Below, one piece after another: positions 24,427 to 32,655 of a stretch of DNA of 64,000 bases. This DNA comes from Bacillus licheniformis DSM 13 = ATCC 14580 (GTDB lineage: Bacteria > Bacillota > Bacilli > Bacillales > Bacillaceae). Position 1 is the first letter of the stretch, and each line of letters begins with the position of its first letter. Position numbers and translations under genes: made by a program. The notes beneath the pieces are model-generated. The model saw nothing but the letters and a program-made list of their open reading frames with translations, had not been told where the DNA came from and made no database searches. Location of the stretch: contig NC_006270.3 of the NCBI RefSeq assembly GCF_000011645.1, positions 1,609,501-1,673,500 of the forward strand, given 5' to 3'.

Positions 24427-25404
24427 ATGGCGCAAATGACAATGATTCAAGCAATCACTGATGCGTTACGCACAGAACTGAAAAATGACGAAAATGTCTT
24501 AGTTTTCGGAGAAGACGTCGGTGTTAACGGCGGCGTGTTCCGTGCGACTGAAGGATTGCAAAAAGAGTTTGGTGAGGATCGCGTATTTGACACTCCTCTT
24601 GCTGAATCTGGTATCGGCGGCCTTGCACTCGGCTTAGGCTTACAAGGCTTCCGTCCTGTAATGGAAATTCAATTTTTCGGCTTTGTGTATGAAGTGATGG
24701 ACTCTGTTTCCGGACAAATGGCACGGATGCGCTACCGTTCCGGCGGTCGCTGGAATTCTCCGGTGACAATCCGTTCTCCGTTCGGCGGCGGTGTTCATAC
24801 GCCTGAACTTCACGCGGACAGCTTGGAAGGACTCGTTGCACAGCAGCCTGGACTTAAAGTCGTTATTCCTTCAACTCCGTACGATGCTAAAGGACTTTTA
24901 ATCTCTGCGATCCGCGATAACGATCCGGTTGTCTTCCTTGAGCACATGAAACTTTACCGTTCATTCCGCCAGGAAGTTCCTGAAGAGGAATACACAATTG
25001 AAATCGGCAAAGCCGATGTGAAACGCGAAGGAAAAGACCTTTCCATCATCACATACGGAGCGATGGTTCACGAGTCATTAAAAGCGGCGGAAGAGCTTGA
25101 AAAAGAAGGCGTATCTGCTGAGGTTGTCGACCTTCGCACAGTCAGCCCGCTTGACATTGACACGATCATCGCGTCTGTAGAAAAAACAGGCCGCGCAATC
25201 GTCGTTCAAGAGGCGCAAAAACAGGCTGGAGTAGCTGCAAACGTTGTTGCCGAAATCAACGACCGCGCGATTTTGAGCCTCGAAGCTCCAGTGCTTCGCG
25301 TCACTGCTCCTGATACTGTATTCGCATTCTCTCAAGCTGAAAGCGTATGGCTTCCAAACCATAAAGACGTGCTTGAAACTGCGAAAAAAGTATTGGAATT
25401 TTAA
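24427..25404 (+). CDS. pdhB: PdhB, pyruvate dehydrogenase E1 beta
   Basis: A 325-residue transketolase-like subunit: N-terminal pyrimidine-binding domain (FGEDVGVNGGVFRATEGL, TPLAESGIGGLALGLG) and C-terminal domain (SIITYGAMVH, VVDLRTVSPLDIDTI). It forms the E1 heterotetramer with PdhA. AGGAGTCGAAGTAAGCC supplies the ribosome site from within the end of pdhA. Confidence 0.98.
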   Translation: MAQMTMIQAITDALRTELKNDENVLVFGEDVGVNGGVFRATEGLQKEFGEDRVFDTPLAESGIGGLALGLGLQGFRPVMEIQFFGFVYEVMDSVSGQMARMRYRSGGRWNSPVTIRSPFGGGVHTPELHADSLEGLVAQQPGLKVVIPSTPYDAKGLLISAIRDNDPVVFLEHMKLYRSFRQEVPEEEYTIEIGKADVKREGKDLSIITYGAMVHESLKAAEELEKEGVSAEVVDLRTVSPLDIDTIIASVEKTGRAIVVQEAQKQAGVAANVVAEINDRAILSLEAPVLRVTAPDTVFAFSQAESVWLPNHKDVLETAKKVLEF

Positions 25405-25425
25405 TTAGATCTGAACAATTCAAAA

Positions 25426-25525
25426 GGGAAAAGCTGATATCAGCCTTTTTCCCTTCATGCATTTCCACAGTCAGTCGGAGAAACTGTAGCCGTGTACTGA
25501 CAGTCGGCCTAAACAAGAGGCCGAC
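25426..25525 (+). other. structured pdhB-pdhC intergenic leader
   Basis: Three dyads fill most of the 162-base gap: GGGAAAAGCTGA/TCAGC..TTTTTCCC (25426-25453), GTCAGT...ACTGAC (25470-25501) and GTCGGCCT, 7-base loop, AGGCCGAC (25503-25525). None ends in a proper T tract, so they look more like mRNA-stability or processing elements than terminators. Confidence 0.5.
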
Positions 25526-25566
25526 CACTATATCAACTACGTAATAATCTTAGGAGGTCGAGAACT

Positions 25567-26859
25567 GTGGCATTTGAATTTAAACTTCCGGATATCGGGG
25601 AAGGAATCCACGAAGGCGAAATCGTGAAATGGTTCGTCAAGCCAAACGACGAGGTAAACGAAGATGACGTTTTGGCAGAGGTACAAAACGATAAAGCAGT
25701 TGTAGAAATTCCTTCACCTGTTAAAGGAAAAGTATTAGAATTAAAAGTTGAAGAGGGAACAGTCGCAACCGTTGGGCAGACGATCATCACATTTGATGCA
25801 CCAGGTTACGAAGATCTTCAATTCAAAGGCGACGAATCAGGCGAAGCGAAAGCGGAAGAAGCTGAAAAACAAGAAACTGATGCACCTGCAGAAGCAGCGG
25901 AAGCAAACGAGCAAGCGGATGCAGATCCGAATAAGCGCGTCATTGCAATGCCATCTGTTCGCAAGTATGCCCGCGAAAAAGGCGTTGATATCGTGAATGT
26001 TTCAGGTTCCGGCAAAAACGGCCGCGTTCTGAAAGAAGATATCGACAGCTTCTTAAACGGAGGAACTGCCGGAGACGCTAAGGCTGCTCAAGCTGAAGAG
26101 AAAGCAGAACCTGCTGCACAGCAACCTGCAGCTGCGGTTCAAGTGCCTGAAGGCGAATTCCCTGAAACTCGCGAGAAAATGAGCGGAATCCGCAAAGCCA
26201 TTGCAAAAGCTATGGTCAACTCAAAACATACCGCTCCACACGTTACATTAATGGACGAAGTCGATGTGACAAACCTTGTCGCTCACCGCAAGCAGTTTAA
26301 ACAAGTTGCGGCTGATCAAGGAATTAAGCTGACTTACCTGCCTTACGTGGTAAAAGCTTTGACATCAGCTCTGAAAAAATATCCAGTCCTGAATACATCA
26401 ATTGACGACAATACAGATGAAGTGATTCAGAAGCACTACTACAACATCGGTATTGCGGCAGACACTGAAAAAGGCCTGCTTGTGCCGGTTGTTAAAAATG
26501 CGGACCGCAAAGCGATTTTTGAGATTTCAAACGAAATCAACGAGCTTGCGACAAAAGCACGCGAAGGCAAACTTGCTCCTGCTGAAATGAAAGGCGCTTC
26601 TTGCACAATTACGAATATCGGCTCTGCCGGCGGTCAATGGTTCACACCGGTTATCAACCATCCGGAAGTTGCGATCCTTGGAATCGGCCGCATCGCTGAG
26701 AAAGCTGTCGTTCGTGACGGCGAAATCGTCGCTGCACCTGTTCTGGCTCTTTCTCTAAGCTTTGACCACCGTATGATCGACGGCGCAACTGCACAAAACG
26801 CGTTGAATCACATCAAGCGTTTGCTGAACGATCCACAATTAATTTTAATGGAGGCGTAA
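25567..26859 (+). CDS. pdhC: PdhC, dihydrolipoamide acetyltransferase (E2)
   Basis: A 430-residue E2 chain: one lipoyl domain (1-80) with the modified Lys43 in QNDKAVVEIP, a Glu/Ala-rich linker, a peripheral-subunit binding domain (about 130-170, VIAMPSVRKYAREKGVDI), a second Ala/Pro linker, and the catalytic domain with SFDHRMIDGA near the C-terminus. It transfers acetyl groups to CoA and forms the core of the complex. Start is GTG with AGGAGGT nine bases upstream. Confidence 0.98.
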   Translation: MAFEFKLPDIGEGIHEGEIVKWFVKPNDEVNEDDVLAEVQNDKAVVEIPSPVKGKVLELKVEEGTVATVGQTIITFDAPGYEDLQFKGDESGEAKAEEAEKQETDAPAEAAEANEQADADPNKRVIAMPSVRKYAREKGVDIVNVSGSGKNGRVLKEDIDSFLNGGTAGDAKAAQAEEKAEPAAQQPAAAVQVPEGEFPETREKMSGIRKAIAKAMVNSKHTAPHVTLMDEVDVTNLVAHRKQFKQVAADQGIKLTYLPYVVKALTSALKKYPVLNTSIDDNTDEVIQKHYYNIGIAADTEKGLLVPVVKNADRKAIFEISNEINELATKAREGKLAPAEMKGASCTITNIGSAGGQWFTPVINHPEVAILGIGRIAEKAVVRDGEIVAAPVLALSLSFDHRMIDGATAQNALNHIKRLLNDPQLILMEA

Positions 26860-26863
26860 TGTA

Positions 26864-28276
26864 ATGGTAGTAGGAGATTTCCCTATTGAAACAGATACTC
26901 TTGTCATTGGTGCGGGACCTGGCGGCTATGTAGCTGCCATCCGCGCTGCTCAGCTTGGACAAAAAGTAACAATCGTCGAAAAAGGCAATCTTGGAGGCGT
27001 ATGTCTGAATGTCGGATGTATCCCTTCAAAAGCGCTTATCAATGCAGGCCACCGCTATGAGAATGCGAAGCATTCTGAAGAGATGGGGATCACTGCTGAA
27101 AACGTAAAAGTTGACTTTACAAAGGTTCAAGAATGGAAAGCCTCTGTCGTTAATAAGCTTACCGGCGGTGTTGAAGGCCTTCTGAAAGGAAACAAAGTCG
27201 ACATCGTAAAAGGCGAAGCATACTTTGTAGACAGCAATTCTGTACGCGTGATGGATGAGAACTCAGCTCAGACTTACACGTTCAAAAATGCGATCATTGC
27301 AACAGGTTCTCGCCCTATCGAATTGCCAAACTTCAAATATAGCGACCGCGTACTGAATTCAACAGGCGCACTTGCACTGAAAGAAATTCCTAAGAAGCTC
27401 GTTGTCATCGGCGGCGGCTACATCGGAACAGAGCTCGGTACTGCATATGCAAACTTCGGTACTGAAGTTGTCATTCTTGAAGGCGGAGAAGAAATCCTTC
27501 CAGGATTTGAGAAGCAAATGAGCTCTCTTGTGAAACGCAACCTGAAGAAAAAAGGCAACGTTGAAATCCATACAAAAGCAATGGCTAAAGGCGTAGAAGA
27601 AAAAGCTGACGGCGTAACCGTTACGTTCGAAGTGAAAGGCGAAGAGCAAACGATCGATGCGGACTACGTACTTGTCACTGTCGGCCGCGTTGCAAACACG
27701 GACGAGCTCGGACTTGAACAAGTCGGCGTCGAAATGACGGACCGCGGCATCATCAAAACGGACAAACAATGCCGTACAAACATTCCGAACATCTATGCGA
27801 TCGGTGACATCATCGAAGGTCCTCCGCTTGCGCATAAAGCTTCTTATGAAGGTAAAATTGCTGCTGAAGCGATTGCCGGAGAAGCTGCGGAAATCGACTA
27901 TCTTGGAATTCCTGCGGTCGTATTCTCTGAGCCTGAACTTGCATCTGTAGGCTACACTGAAGCACAGGCTAAAGAAGAAGGTCTTTCAGTGACTGCAGCC
28001 AAATTCCCGTTTGCAGCAAACGGACGTGCGCTGTCATTAAACGAAACTGACGGTTTCCTTAAACTTGTAACACGCAAAGAAGACGGCTTAGTCATCGGTG
28101 CACAAATCGCCGGAGCAAGCGCTTCTGACATGATTTCTGAGCTGAGCTTGGCAATCGAAGCAGGAATGACTGCTGAAGATATCGCAATGACAATCCACGC
28201 TCACCCTACATTGGGAGAAATCACAATGGAAGCTGCAGAAGTTGCCATCGGCATGCCGATCCACGTTGTAAAATAA
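26864..28276 (+). CDS. pdhD: PdhD, dihydrolipoamide dehydrogenase (E3)
   Basis: A 470-residue flavoprotein: FAD motif VIGAGPGGYVAAI, redox-active cysteines 47 and 52 in GGVCLNVGCIPSK, NAD motif VIGGGYIGTELG, second FAD motif YAIGDIIEGPPLAHKA, and C-terminal HAHPTLGE with the catalytic His-Glu. It reoxidises the lipoyl group of PdhC and probably serves other 2-oxoacid dehydrogenases. Last gene of the operon. Confidence 0.98.
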   Translation: MVVGDFPIETDTLVIGAGPGGYVAAIRAAQLGQKVTIVEKGNLGGVCLNVGCIPSKALINAGHRYENAKHSEEMGITAENVKVDFTKVQEWKASVVNKLTGGVEGLLKGNKVDIVKGEAYFVDSNSVRVMDENSAQTYTFKNAIIATGSRPIELPNFKYSDRVLNSTGALALKEIPKKLVVIGGGYIGTELGTAYANFGTEVVILEGGEEILPGFEKQMSSLVKRNLKKKGNVEIHTKAMAKGVEEKADGVTVTFEVKGEEQTIDADYVLVTVGRVANTDELGLEQVGVEMTDRGIIKTDKQCRTNIPNIYAIGDIIEGPPLAHKASYEGKIAAEAIAGEAAEIDYLGIPAVVFSEPELASVGYTEAQAKEEGLSVTAAKFPFAANGRALSLNETDGFLKLVTRKEDGLVIGAQIAGASASDMISELSLAIEAGMTAEDIAMTIHAHPTLGEITMEAAEVAIGMPIHVVK

Positions 28277-28279
28277 ATC

Positions 28280-28306
28280 AAAAACCCCCTCTGCAGGGGG
28301 TTTTTT
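28280..28306 (+). terminator. intrinsic terminator of pdhABCD
   Basis: AAAACCCCCT, short loop around CTGC, AGGGGGTTTT and further T residues. Confidence 0.9.
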
Positions 28307-28361
28307 ATGTTTTCTCTTATTCGGGTGCATGACAAATTGCCCGGGATACATGTGAAGCAGA

Positions 28362-28380
28362 AAAAAAATCCCCTTGCACA
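28362..28380 (-). terminator. detached 3' arm and U tract of the slp terminator
   Basis: On the minus strand TGTGCAAGGGGATTTTTTTT. Joined to GCCCCCTGTGCA at 29670-29681 it would form the slp terminator; the insertion sequence now separates the two arms by 1,285 bases plus the CACA duplication. Confidence 0.65.
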
Positions 28381-28417
28381 TGAACTGACCCGTTAAAATG
28401 AGACTTAGAAAAAACAC

Positions 28418-29278
28418 CTATGCTGCCTGTCCCCTGTATTCCAGTGGGGACAGGTAGTTTAATTTTGCCTGAATTCGTACATGATTATATCGATACATGT
28501 ATTGATTTACAATTTGTACTACTTTAGAATTGGATATAGATGCTCTACTTTGAGCGTTAAATCCTTCCGACTTTAGCGAGGAGTGAAAGGATTCAATGAC
28601 GGCATTATCATGGCAGTTTCCTTTTCGAGACATGCTTGTGGTAATGCCTTTTTCTTTGGCCAAATTCTGATATGCATGTGAAGTATAGACAGATCCCTGG
28701 TCGCTATGAAGAAGTAACCCTACTGGTTTACGTAATTCTACAGCTTCCCTCAATGTGTCTAATACTAGGTTAATATCTTGGCTCGTACCTATTTTGTAAG
28801 CCACTATTTCGTTGTTATATAAGTCCATAATCGTTGATAAATATAACATAGTCGAGCCATAAGGTAAGTAGGTAATGTCGGTTACCCATTTTTCATTTAA
28901 TCGGCTTGCTTTAAAATTACGATTGAGAGTGTTCGGCACAATAATATTACTCTCACCACAAATGTACTTTTGTCGCTTCTTCTTAACTTGACACTGAATC
29001 TCAAACTTTTGCATAATTTTTTGTACAGTTTTGCGGTTTACATTTATCCCATACTTTCTGTTTAAGATGGATTTAATTTTACGATGACCATAGTGATAGA
29101 AGTTTTTCTTACACAGCTTGATTACTAGCTCTTCTAATGAAGTTAGCTCAACTTTTTTATACTTCTTTTTCCAACGGTAATATGTTGACTTAGGTATGCC
29201 TAATACTCCAAGAATATCAATTATTTTAAAAGTGGCTGAGAGTTCTTCTACAACTTGGACAATGACTCGTGGCTCCAA
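28418..29278 (-). CDS. IS3-family transposase OrfB (DDE integrase)
   Basis: A 286-residue frame with the retroviral-type DDE catalytic core: first Asp in WVTDITYLPYG, second in HSDQGSVYTS, Glu in NAVIESFHSSLK. It belongs to the IS150-like subgroup. It is expected to be made mainly as an OrfA-OrfB fusion by -1 frameshifting; the TTG at 29278 could give independent OrfB. No stop or frameshift damage is visible. Confidence 0.93.
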   Translation of the reverse strand: MEPRVIVQVVEELSATFKIIDILGVLGIPKSTYYRWKKKYKKVELTSLEELVIKLCKKNFYHYGHRKIKSILNRKYGINVNRKTVQKIMQKFEIQCQVKKKRQKYICGESNIIVPNTLNRNFKASRLNEKWVTDITYLPYGSTMLYLSTIMDLYNNEIVAYKIGTSQDINLVLDTLREAVELRKPVGLLLHSDQGSVYTSHAYQNLAKEKGITTSMSRKGNCHDNAVIESFHSSLKSEGFNAQSRASISNSKVVQIVNQYMYRYNHVRIQAKLNYLSPLEYRGQAA

Positions 29279-29580
29279 CTCCTTTCGATCTCCTGGTACT
29301 TTTTTATAATTGCCAATTGAGCCTCTAGCTGTTTATTCTTTAGTTTTAATTCTTCTAGCTCACTCATTTCCTCCGATTCTTTACCGTAGGAATATTGTTT
29401 TCCAACTTGTTGCGAAAATCGATAGGTTTGGCCTGTTTTGTACCATCGCATCCATGTTTTAATTTGAGTCTTATTTTTTATCCCCAGTTGTTCCATTATT
29501 TCTTTGTTTGTCATTCCAGCTTGTTTCATTTTAATTACTTCCCATTTTACTTCTTCTGCGTAATGTACTCTTGTGCCCAT
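29248..29580 (-). CDS. IS3-family OrfA (helix-turn-helix and leucine zipper)
   Basis: A 110-residue protein with an N-terminal HTH (KWEVIKMKQAGMTNKEIMEQLGI) and a leucine-zipper-like stretch (LEELKLKNKQLEAQL). Reading in frame crosses A AAA AAG at 29305-29299 on the minus strand; a -1 slip there continues into OrfB (VPGDRKELEPRVIV). OrfA alone usually regulates transposition in this family. Confidence 0.92.
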   Translation of the reverse strand: MGTRVHYAEEVKWEVIKMKQAGMTNKEIMEQLGIKNKTQIKTWMRWYKTGQTYRFSQQVGKQYSYGKESEEMSELEELKLKNKQLEAQLAIIKKYQEIERSWSHESLSKL

Positions 29581-29683
29581 AGAAAAACACCCTCCTAAGA
29601 ATCATATTGTATTAATACGATTCAGGGGGTGTTTTTTCCTTGTCTCATTTATTTGGGTCTCTCCACACATGCACAGGGGGCTT

Positions 29684-30061
29684 TTAATGTTTCAATTCCT
29701 TTTGAAGAAGCCTTACAATTTTATCTTTATCTTTTATTTTTCCTTCAATTTTAACCAGTACTTTCTTATCATTAACAAGCAGCAAGCTTGGAAAGACTTT
29801 AACCTCTTTTTTCCACTCGCCTTTATCATGTGAAATTTCCATACTTGAAACCTGTTCGGGAAATTCTTTTTTTAAATCCAAAAGCGCATCATAATAAGCC
29901 ACTTCCTGCTCCATATGCTCGTCATCGGAAAAAAAGATGAGCTTGAGGTGGCGGTGATTGGTGCTTTGATGCTGCTGGTCAGGCATGATGTGAGATAAAG
30001 AACATCCACTCGTCAAAAAAAGGAAACAAATTGCGGCGGTGAATATCGCTCGAAACCACAT
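29684..30061 (-). CDS. slp: Slp, small lipoprotein with a thioredoxin-like body
   Basis: A 125-residue lipoprotein: signal peptide with lipobox LTSGC (Cys20), then a beta-alpha pattern LKLIFFSDDEHMEQEVAYY ... VFPSLLLVNDKKVLVKIEG, in which the Pro-containing turn resembles the thioredoxin fold; no CxxC is present, so redox activity is unlikely. It is the positional homologue of B. subtilis slp between pdhD and speA. AGAGGTG precedes the ATG. Its terminator was split by the insertion sequence just downstream. Confidence 0.85.
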   Translation of the reverse strand: MWFRAIFTAAICFLFLTSGCSLSHIMPDQQHQSTNHRHLKLIFFSDDEHMEQEVAYYDALLDLKKEFPEQVSSMEISHDKGEWKKEVKVFPSLLLVNDKKVLVKIEGKIKDKDKIVRLLQKELKH

Positions 30062-30336
30062 GACGTCTCTTCACCTCTCTATATAATGCAAGCCGATTTT
30101 CCTGTTCGATTAGTAAACAATTCCTATTTTATCATGATAATTGAAATAATTTTTCGTTGTTACCCATTTGTTACACAATTGATAACTGCCGTTTTATTTA
30201 TGAGATGTTGTAGGTTGAGCGTGTTTGATGGGTACATCGTCGGAATCAGCCGGGAAGCGTTCTGCTTATACCTTAAGCAGGAATACATATATAACATGAT
30301 GGCCTTTTTTTAGAAAAAGAGCAAAAATGATTTAAA

Positions 30337-30347
30337 TGTGTTATACA
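30337..30347 (+). promoter_or_regulatory. candidate CcpN operator 1 upstream of SR1
   Basis: TGTGTTATACA fits the CcpN consensus as I remember it (TRTGHYATAYW) at all 11 positions. It lies just upstream of the -35 box of SR1. Confidence 0.6.
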
Positions 30348-30355
30348 ATTTACCG

Positions 30356-30384
30356 TTGACAATATTAATGTGACATAATATTAT
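30356..30384 (+). promoter_or_regulatory. strong SigA promoter of SR1 with a second CcpN-like site
   Basis: Perfect TTGACA, 17 bases, TATTAT. The spacer holds TGTGACATAAT (30369-30379), 10 of 11 to the same CcpN pattern, running into the -10. A cre-like TTTAAACGCTTCCA (12/14) follows at 30397-30410. Confidence 0.75.
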
Positions 30385-30390
30385 AGGGGT

Positions 30391-30598
30391 AACAAATTTA
30401 AACGCTTCCATTTTGAAAAGAAAAGGGGAATGAAAGATGGGCACGATCGTTTGTCAAGACTGCAATGAAACCATTCAGCATTTTGAAGATGAGAAAGTGA
30501 CGATACTTTACGGAACGTGCGGACAGTGCAACTGCCATCTTAAAGAGGAAGAATAGAAAAAAGCATGCGGCCATTTACAGTGCCGCATGCTTTTATGT
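30391..30598 (+). ncRNA. sr1: SR1 dual-function regulatory RNA
   Basis: Promoter-to-terminator distance gives an RNA of about 205 nucleotides, the size known for SR1 of B. subtilis, and its position between slp and speA is the same. It carries the SR1P reading frame. In B. subtilis SR1 base-pairs with ahrC mRNA to block its translation and encodes a peptide that stabilises gapA mRNA through GapA. The 5' end is inferred from the -10 box. Confidence 0.85.
30437..30556 (+). CDS. sr1P: SR1P, 39-residue GapA-binding peptide
   Basis: A 39-codon frame starting MGTIVCQDCNETIQHFEDEK and ending in CGQCNCHLKEEE. Two CxxC pairs suggest metal binding. The N-terminus and the FEDEKVT...LYG centre match B. 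subtilis SR1P. AAAAGGGG lies about 10 bases upstream of the ATG. The peptide is known to bind glyceraldehyde-3-phosphate dehydrogenase GapA. Confidence 0.88.
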   Translation: MGTIVCQDCNETIQHFEDEKVTILYGTCGQCNCHLKEEE

Positions 30599-30600
30599 TT
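30557..30600. terminator. bidirectional terminator of SR1 and speA
   Basis: AAAAGCATGCGGC, 10-base loop, GCCGCATGCTTTT. It abuts the speA stop at 30601 on the other strand. Confidence 0.9.
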
Positions 30601-32073
30601 TTACAGGATTGCCTGCTGTTCTTTAATAACGCGGATCATATGGAGGGTGTCATCTTCCGGTCCCTGAACAGGCAGCCCAGCTTCCAGGTTCTTTTCGATG
30701 TAGTTGATATTATCCTCGGTAATGATCTCGCCCGGAATGAAGATCGGTATCCCTGGCGGATAAACCATAACAAACTCGGCAATCATTCTGCCAGCTGCTT
30801 TTTTGAACGGAATGATCTCCGTGTTTGCGTAAAAAGCGTCACGCGGTGTCATCGCAAGCGCCGGAATGTTTGGCAGAAGCACTTCAGGCTTGCGTCTGTT
30901 TTCCGCAGATGAAGCGGCCTGTTGAGCAATCTCGGTTAATCCTTTAATTAACGCATCTGCATCCTCTTTCCGGTCTCCCGGTGTAAAAATGCACAGGATG
31001 TTGTATAAGTCAGAAAGCTCCACTTCGATTTGGCATGACTCGCGCAGCCATTTTTCCACATCATGACCGGTCAGGCCGAGGTCTTTCACAGATATGATCA
31101 ATTTGGTCGGATCATAGTCAAAAGCCGCTTTGGAGCCGAGGATTTCCCTCCCGACGCATGAAATCCCGTTGATATTATTGATGCGTTCCCTTGTTTCGTT
31201 GGCGAGCTTAATCGTTTGTTCGATCAGTTCGTGTCCCTCTGTGGCTAAGCGTTTTCTGGCGACATCAAGCGAAGCGAGCAATAGATAGGAGGTCGATGTC
31301 GTCGTCAGCATGCTTAAAATCGATTGCACCCTTTCCTTTGAAACCAGACCTTCTTTCATATTGAGAATCGAACTTTGTGTAAGGGATCCTCCGAGCTTAT
31401 GAACGCTCGTCGCCGCCATATCCGCTCCGGCCTGCATTGCCGAAAGAGGCAGATCTTCATGGAAGTGGATATGAACGCCGTGCGCCTCGTCAACTAGCAC
31501 CGGGACATGAAAAGAATGAGCCAGCTCGACGATGCTTTTTAAGTCTGCAGCTATGCCGAAATAAGTCGGGTTGATGACGAGCAGTCCTTTTGCGTCAGGA
31601 TGCTCAAGCAGCGCTTTTTTCGCTGATTCAGGGGTGATCCCGTGTGAAATCCCCAGCTCATCGTCGATTTCCGGATGGATGAAGATCGGTACGGCGCCTG
31701 AGAAGACGATCGCTGACATCACCGATTTATGAACATTTCTCGGGACGATGATTTTGTCTCCGGGTCCGCATACGGCCATGACCATCGTCATGATGGCGCC
31801 GCTCGTTCCCTGGACGGAAAAGAACGTGTAGTCGGCTCCGAATGCTTCAGCCGCCAGATCCTGCGCCTGTTTGATTATTCCTTTCGGCGCGTGCAGATCG
31901 TCGAGAGGCTCGATGTTGATTAAATCTATGCTTAATGCATTTTCTCCGATAAACTCCCTGAATTCAGGGTCCATCCCAGAGCCTTTTTTGTGCCCCGGTA
32001 TATGGAACTGGATCGGGTTTTTGCCGGCGTGTTTTTTTAATCCGGTATATAGGGGTGTTTCGTGCTGCAACAA
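30601..32073 (-). CDS. speA: SpeA, arginine decarboxylase
   Basis: A 490-residue PLP enzyme of the ornithine/lysine/arginine decarboxylase fold. HIPGHKKGSGMDP at the N-terminus, VDEAHGVHIHF, and the PLP lysine in TSVHKLGGSLTQS. It makes agmatine, the first step of polyamine synthesis. I choose the TTG at 32073 (reading MLQHETPLY) because AGGTGGG lies eight bases upstream; the ATG at 32091 sits before this ribosome site. The choice gives exactly the B. subtilis length. Lysine or ornithine specificity cannot be excluded by eye. Confidence 0.92.
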   Translation of the reverse strand: MLQHETPLYTGLKKHAGKNPIQFHIPGHKKGSGMDPEFREFIGENALSIDLINIEPLDDLHAPKGIIKQAQDLAAEAFGADYTFFSVQGTSGAIMTMVMAVCGPGDKIIVPRNVHKSVMSAIVFSGAVPIFIHPEIDDELGISHGITPESAKKALLEHPDAKGLLVINPTYFGIAADLKSIVELAHSFHVPVLVDEAHGVHIHFHEDLPLSAMQAGADMAATSVHKLGGSLTQSSILNMKEGLVSKERVQSILSMLTTTSTSYLLLASLDVARKRLATEGHELIEQTIKLANETRERINNINGISCVGREILGSKAAFDYDPTKLIISVKDLGLTGHDVEKWLRESCQIEVELSDLYNILCIFTPGDRKEDADALIKGLTEIAQQAASSAENRRKPEVLLPNIPALAMTPRDAFYANTEIIPFKKAAGRMIAEFVMVYPPGIPIFIPGEIITEDNINYIEKNLEAGLPVQGPEDDTLHMIRVIKEQQAIL

Positions 32074-32328
32074 TTGTTTTCCCACCTTCATGATAAACCT
32101 GCTATTTCCTTAAAGACTATTCTTTATCAAAAATCGTTGAGTTATTTTGCGTTTTTGCTTGATGGCATAAAACAAATGAATTATATTATGTTCTTGAAAG
32201 AATGTAAAGAACATTTTATCATCTTTCCTGTAAGGGGCTTCTAGGTCCCTATGGATAGTCGCAAAAAAGAAAACCAATACTAAAGCTATACAAGCCGTCA
32301 GGCTGAACTGCACAAGGAGATGAACCAA

Positions 32329-32604
32329 ATGGAAGAAGGGTACCAATATCCGATGAATGAAGACTGGAGCACAGAGGAAGCGATAGACGTCATATCGTTT
32401 TTTCAGGCGGTTGAGCTCGCTTATGAAAAAGGCGTAGAGCGAGACGTGCTGATGAGTGCTTACCGCCGCTTTAAAGAAATAGTTCCGGGAAAAGCGGAGG
32501 AAAAAAAGCTGTGCAGCCAGTTTGAAGAAGCGAGCGACTACTCTCCGTATCAAGCAGTCAAAAAAGCAAAGGAACAAACGGAAGATACGAAAATTAAAAT
32601 GTAA
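32329..32604 (+). CDS. yktA: YktA, UPF0223 family protein
   Basis: A 91-residue acidic helical protein starting MEEGYQYPMNEDWSTEEA. An AAGGAG at 32313-32318 nearly touches an ATG at 32320, so I place the start at the second ATG, ten bases from it. The family is conserved in Bacilli and uncharacterised. It precedes yktB in convergent arrangement. Confidence 0.9.
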   Translation: MEEGYQYPMNEDWSTEEAIDVISFFQAVELAYEKGVERDVLMSAYRRFKEIVPGKAEEKKLCSQFEEASDYSPYQAVKKAKEQTEDTKIKM

Positions 32605-32620
32605 TGAGAAAATCCAAAAC

Positions 32621-32654
32621 AAAAAGGGATGGCACCACCGGCCATCCCTTTTTG
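32621..32654. terminator. bidirectional terminator between yktA and yktB
   Basis: AAAAAGGGATGGC, 7-base loop, GCCATCCCTTTTT. Confidence 0.92.
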
Positions 32655-32655
32655 A

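Larger units (their letters stand above)
28381..29665 (-). mobile_element. IS3-family insertion sequence, IS3Bli1-like, 1,285 bp
   Basis: Ends are the imperfect inverted repeats TGAACTGACCC (28381-28391) and, on the minus strand from 29665, TGGAGAGACCC (8 of 11 identical). A longer inner pair, TGAGAC...GAAAAAACACC, begins at 28399 and at 29647. CACA flanks both sides (28377-28380 and 29666-29669) as a 4-bp target duplication. It carries orfA and orfB on the minus strand with an A6G slippery site. The exact length, ends and frameshift signal agree with my memory of IS3Bli1 from B. licheniformis. Both genes look intact, so it may be active. Confidence 0.93.

Noticed and set aside
28399..29647. 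alternative, shorter element ends at the TGAGAC inner repeats
   Set aside because: The inner repeats match better than the outer ones but leave no flanking duplication; ends at 28381 and 29665 give CACA on both sides and the 1,285-bp length.
30086..30313. 75-codon frame between slp and SR1
   Set aside because: Lies in the slp promoter region, has no ribosome site and has non-coding composition.
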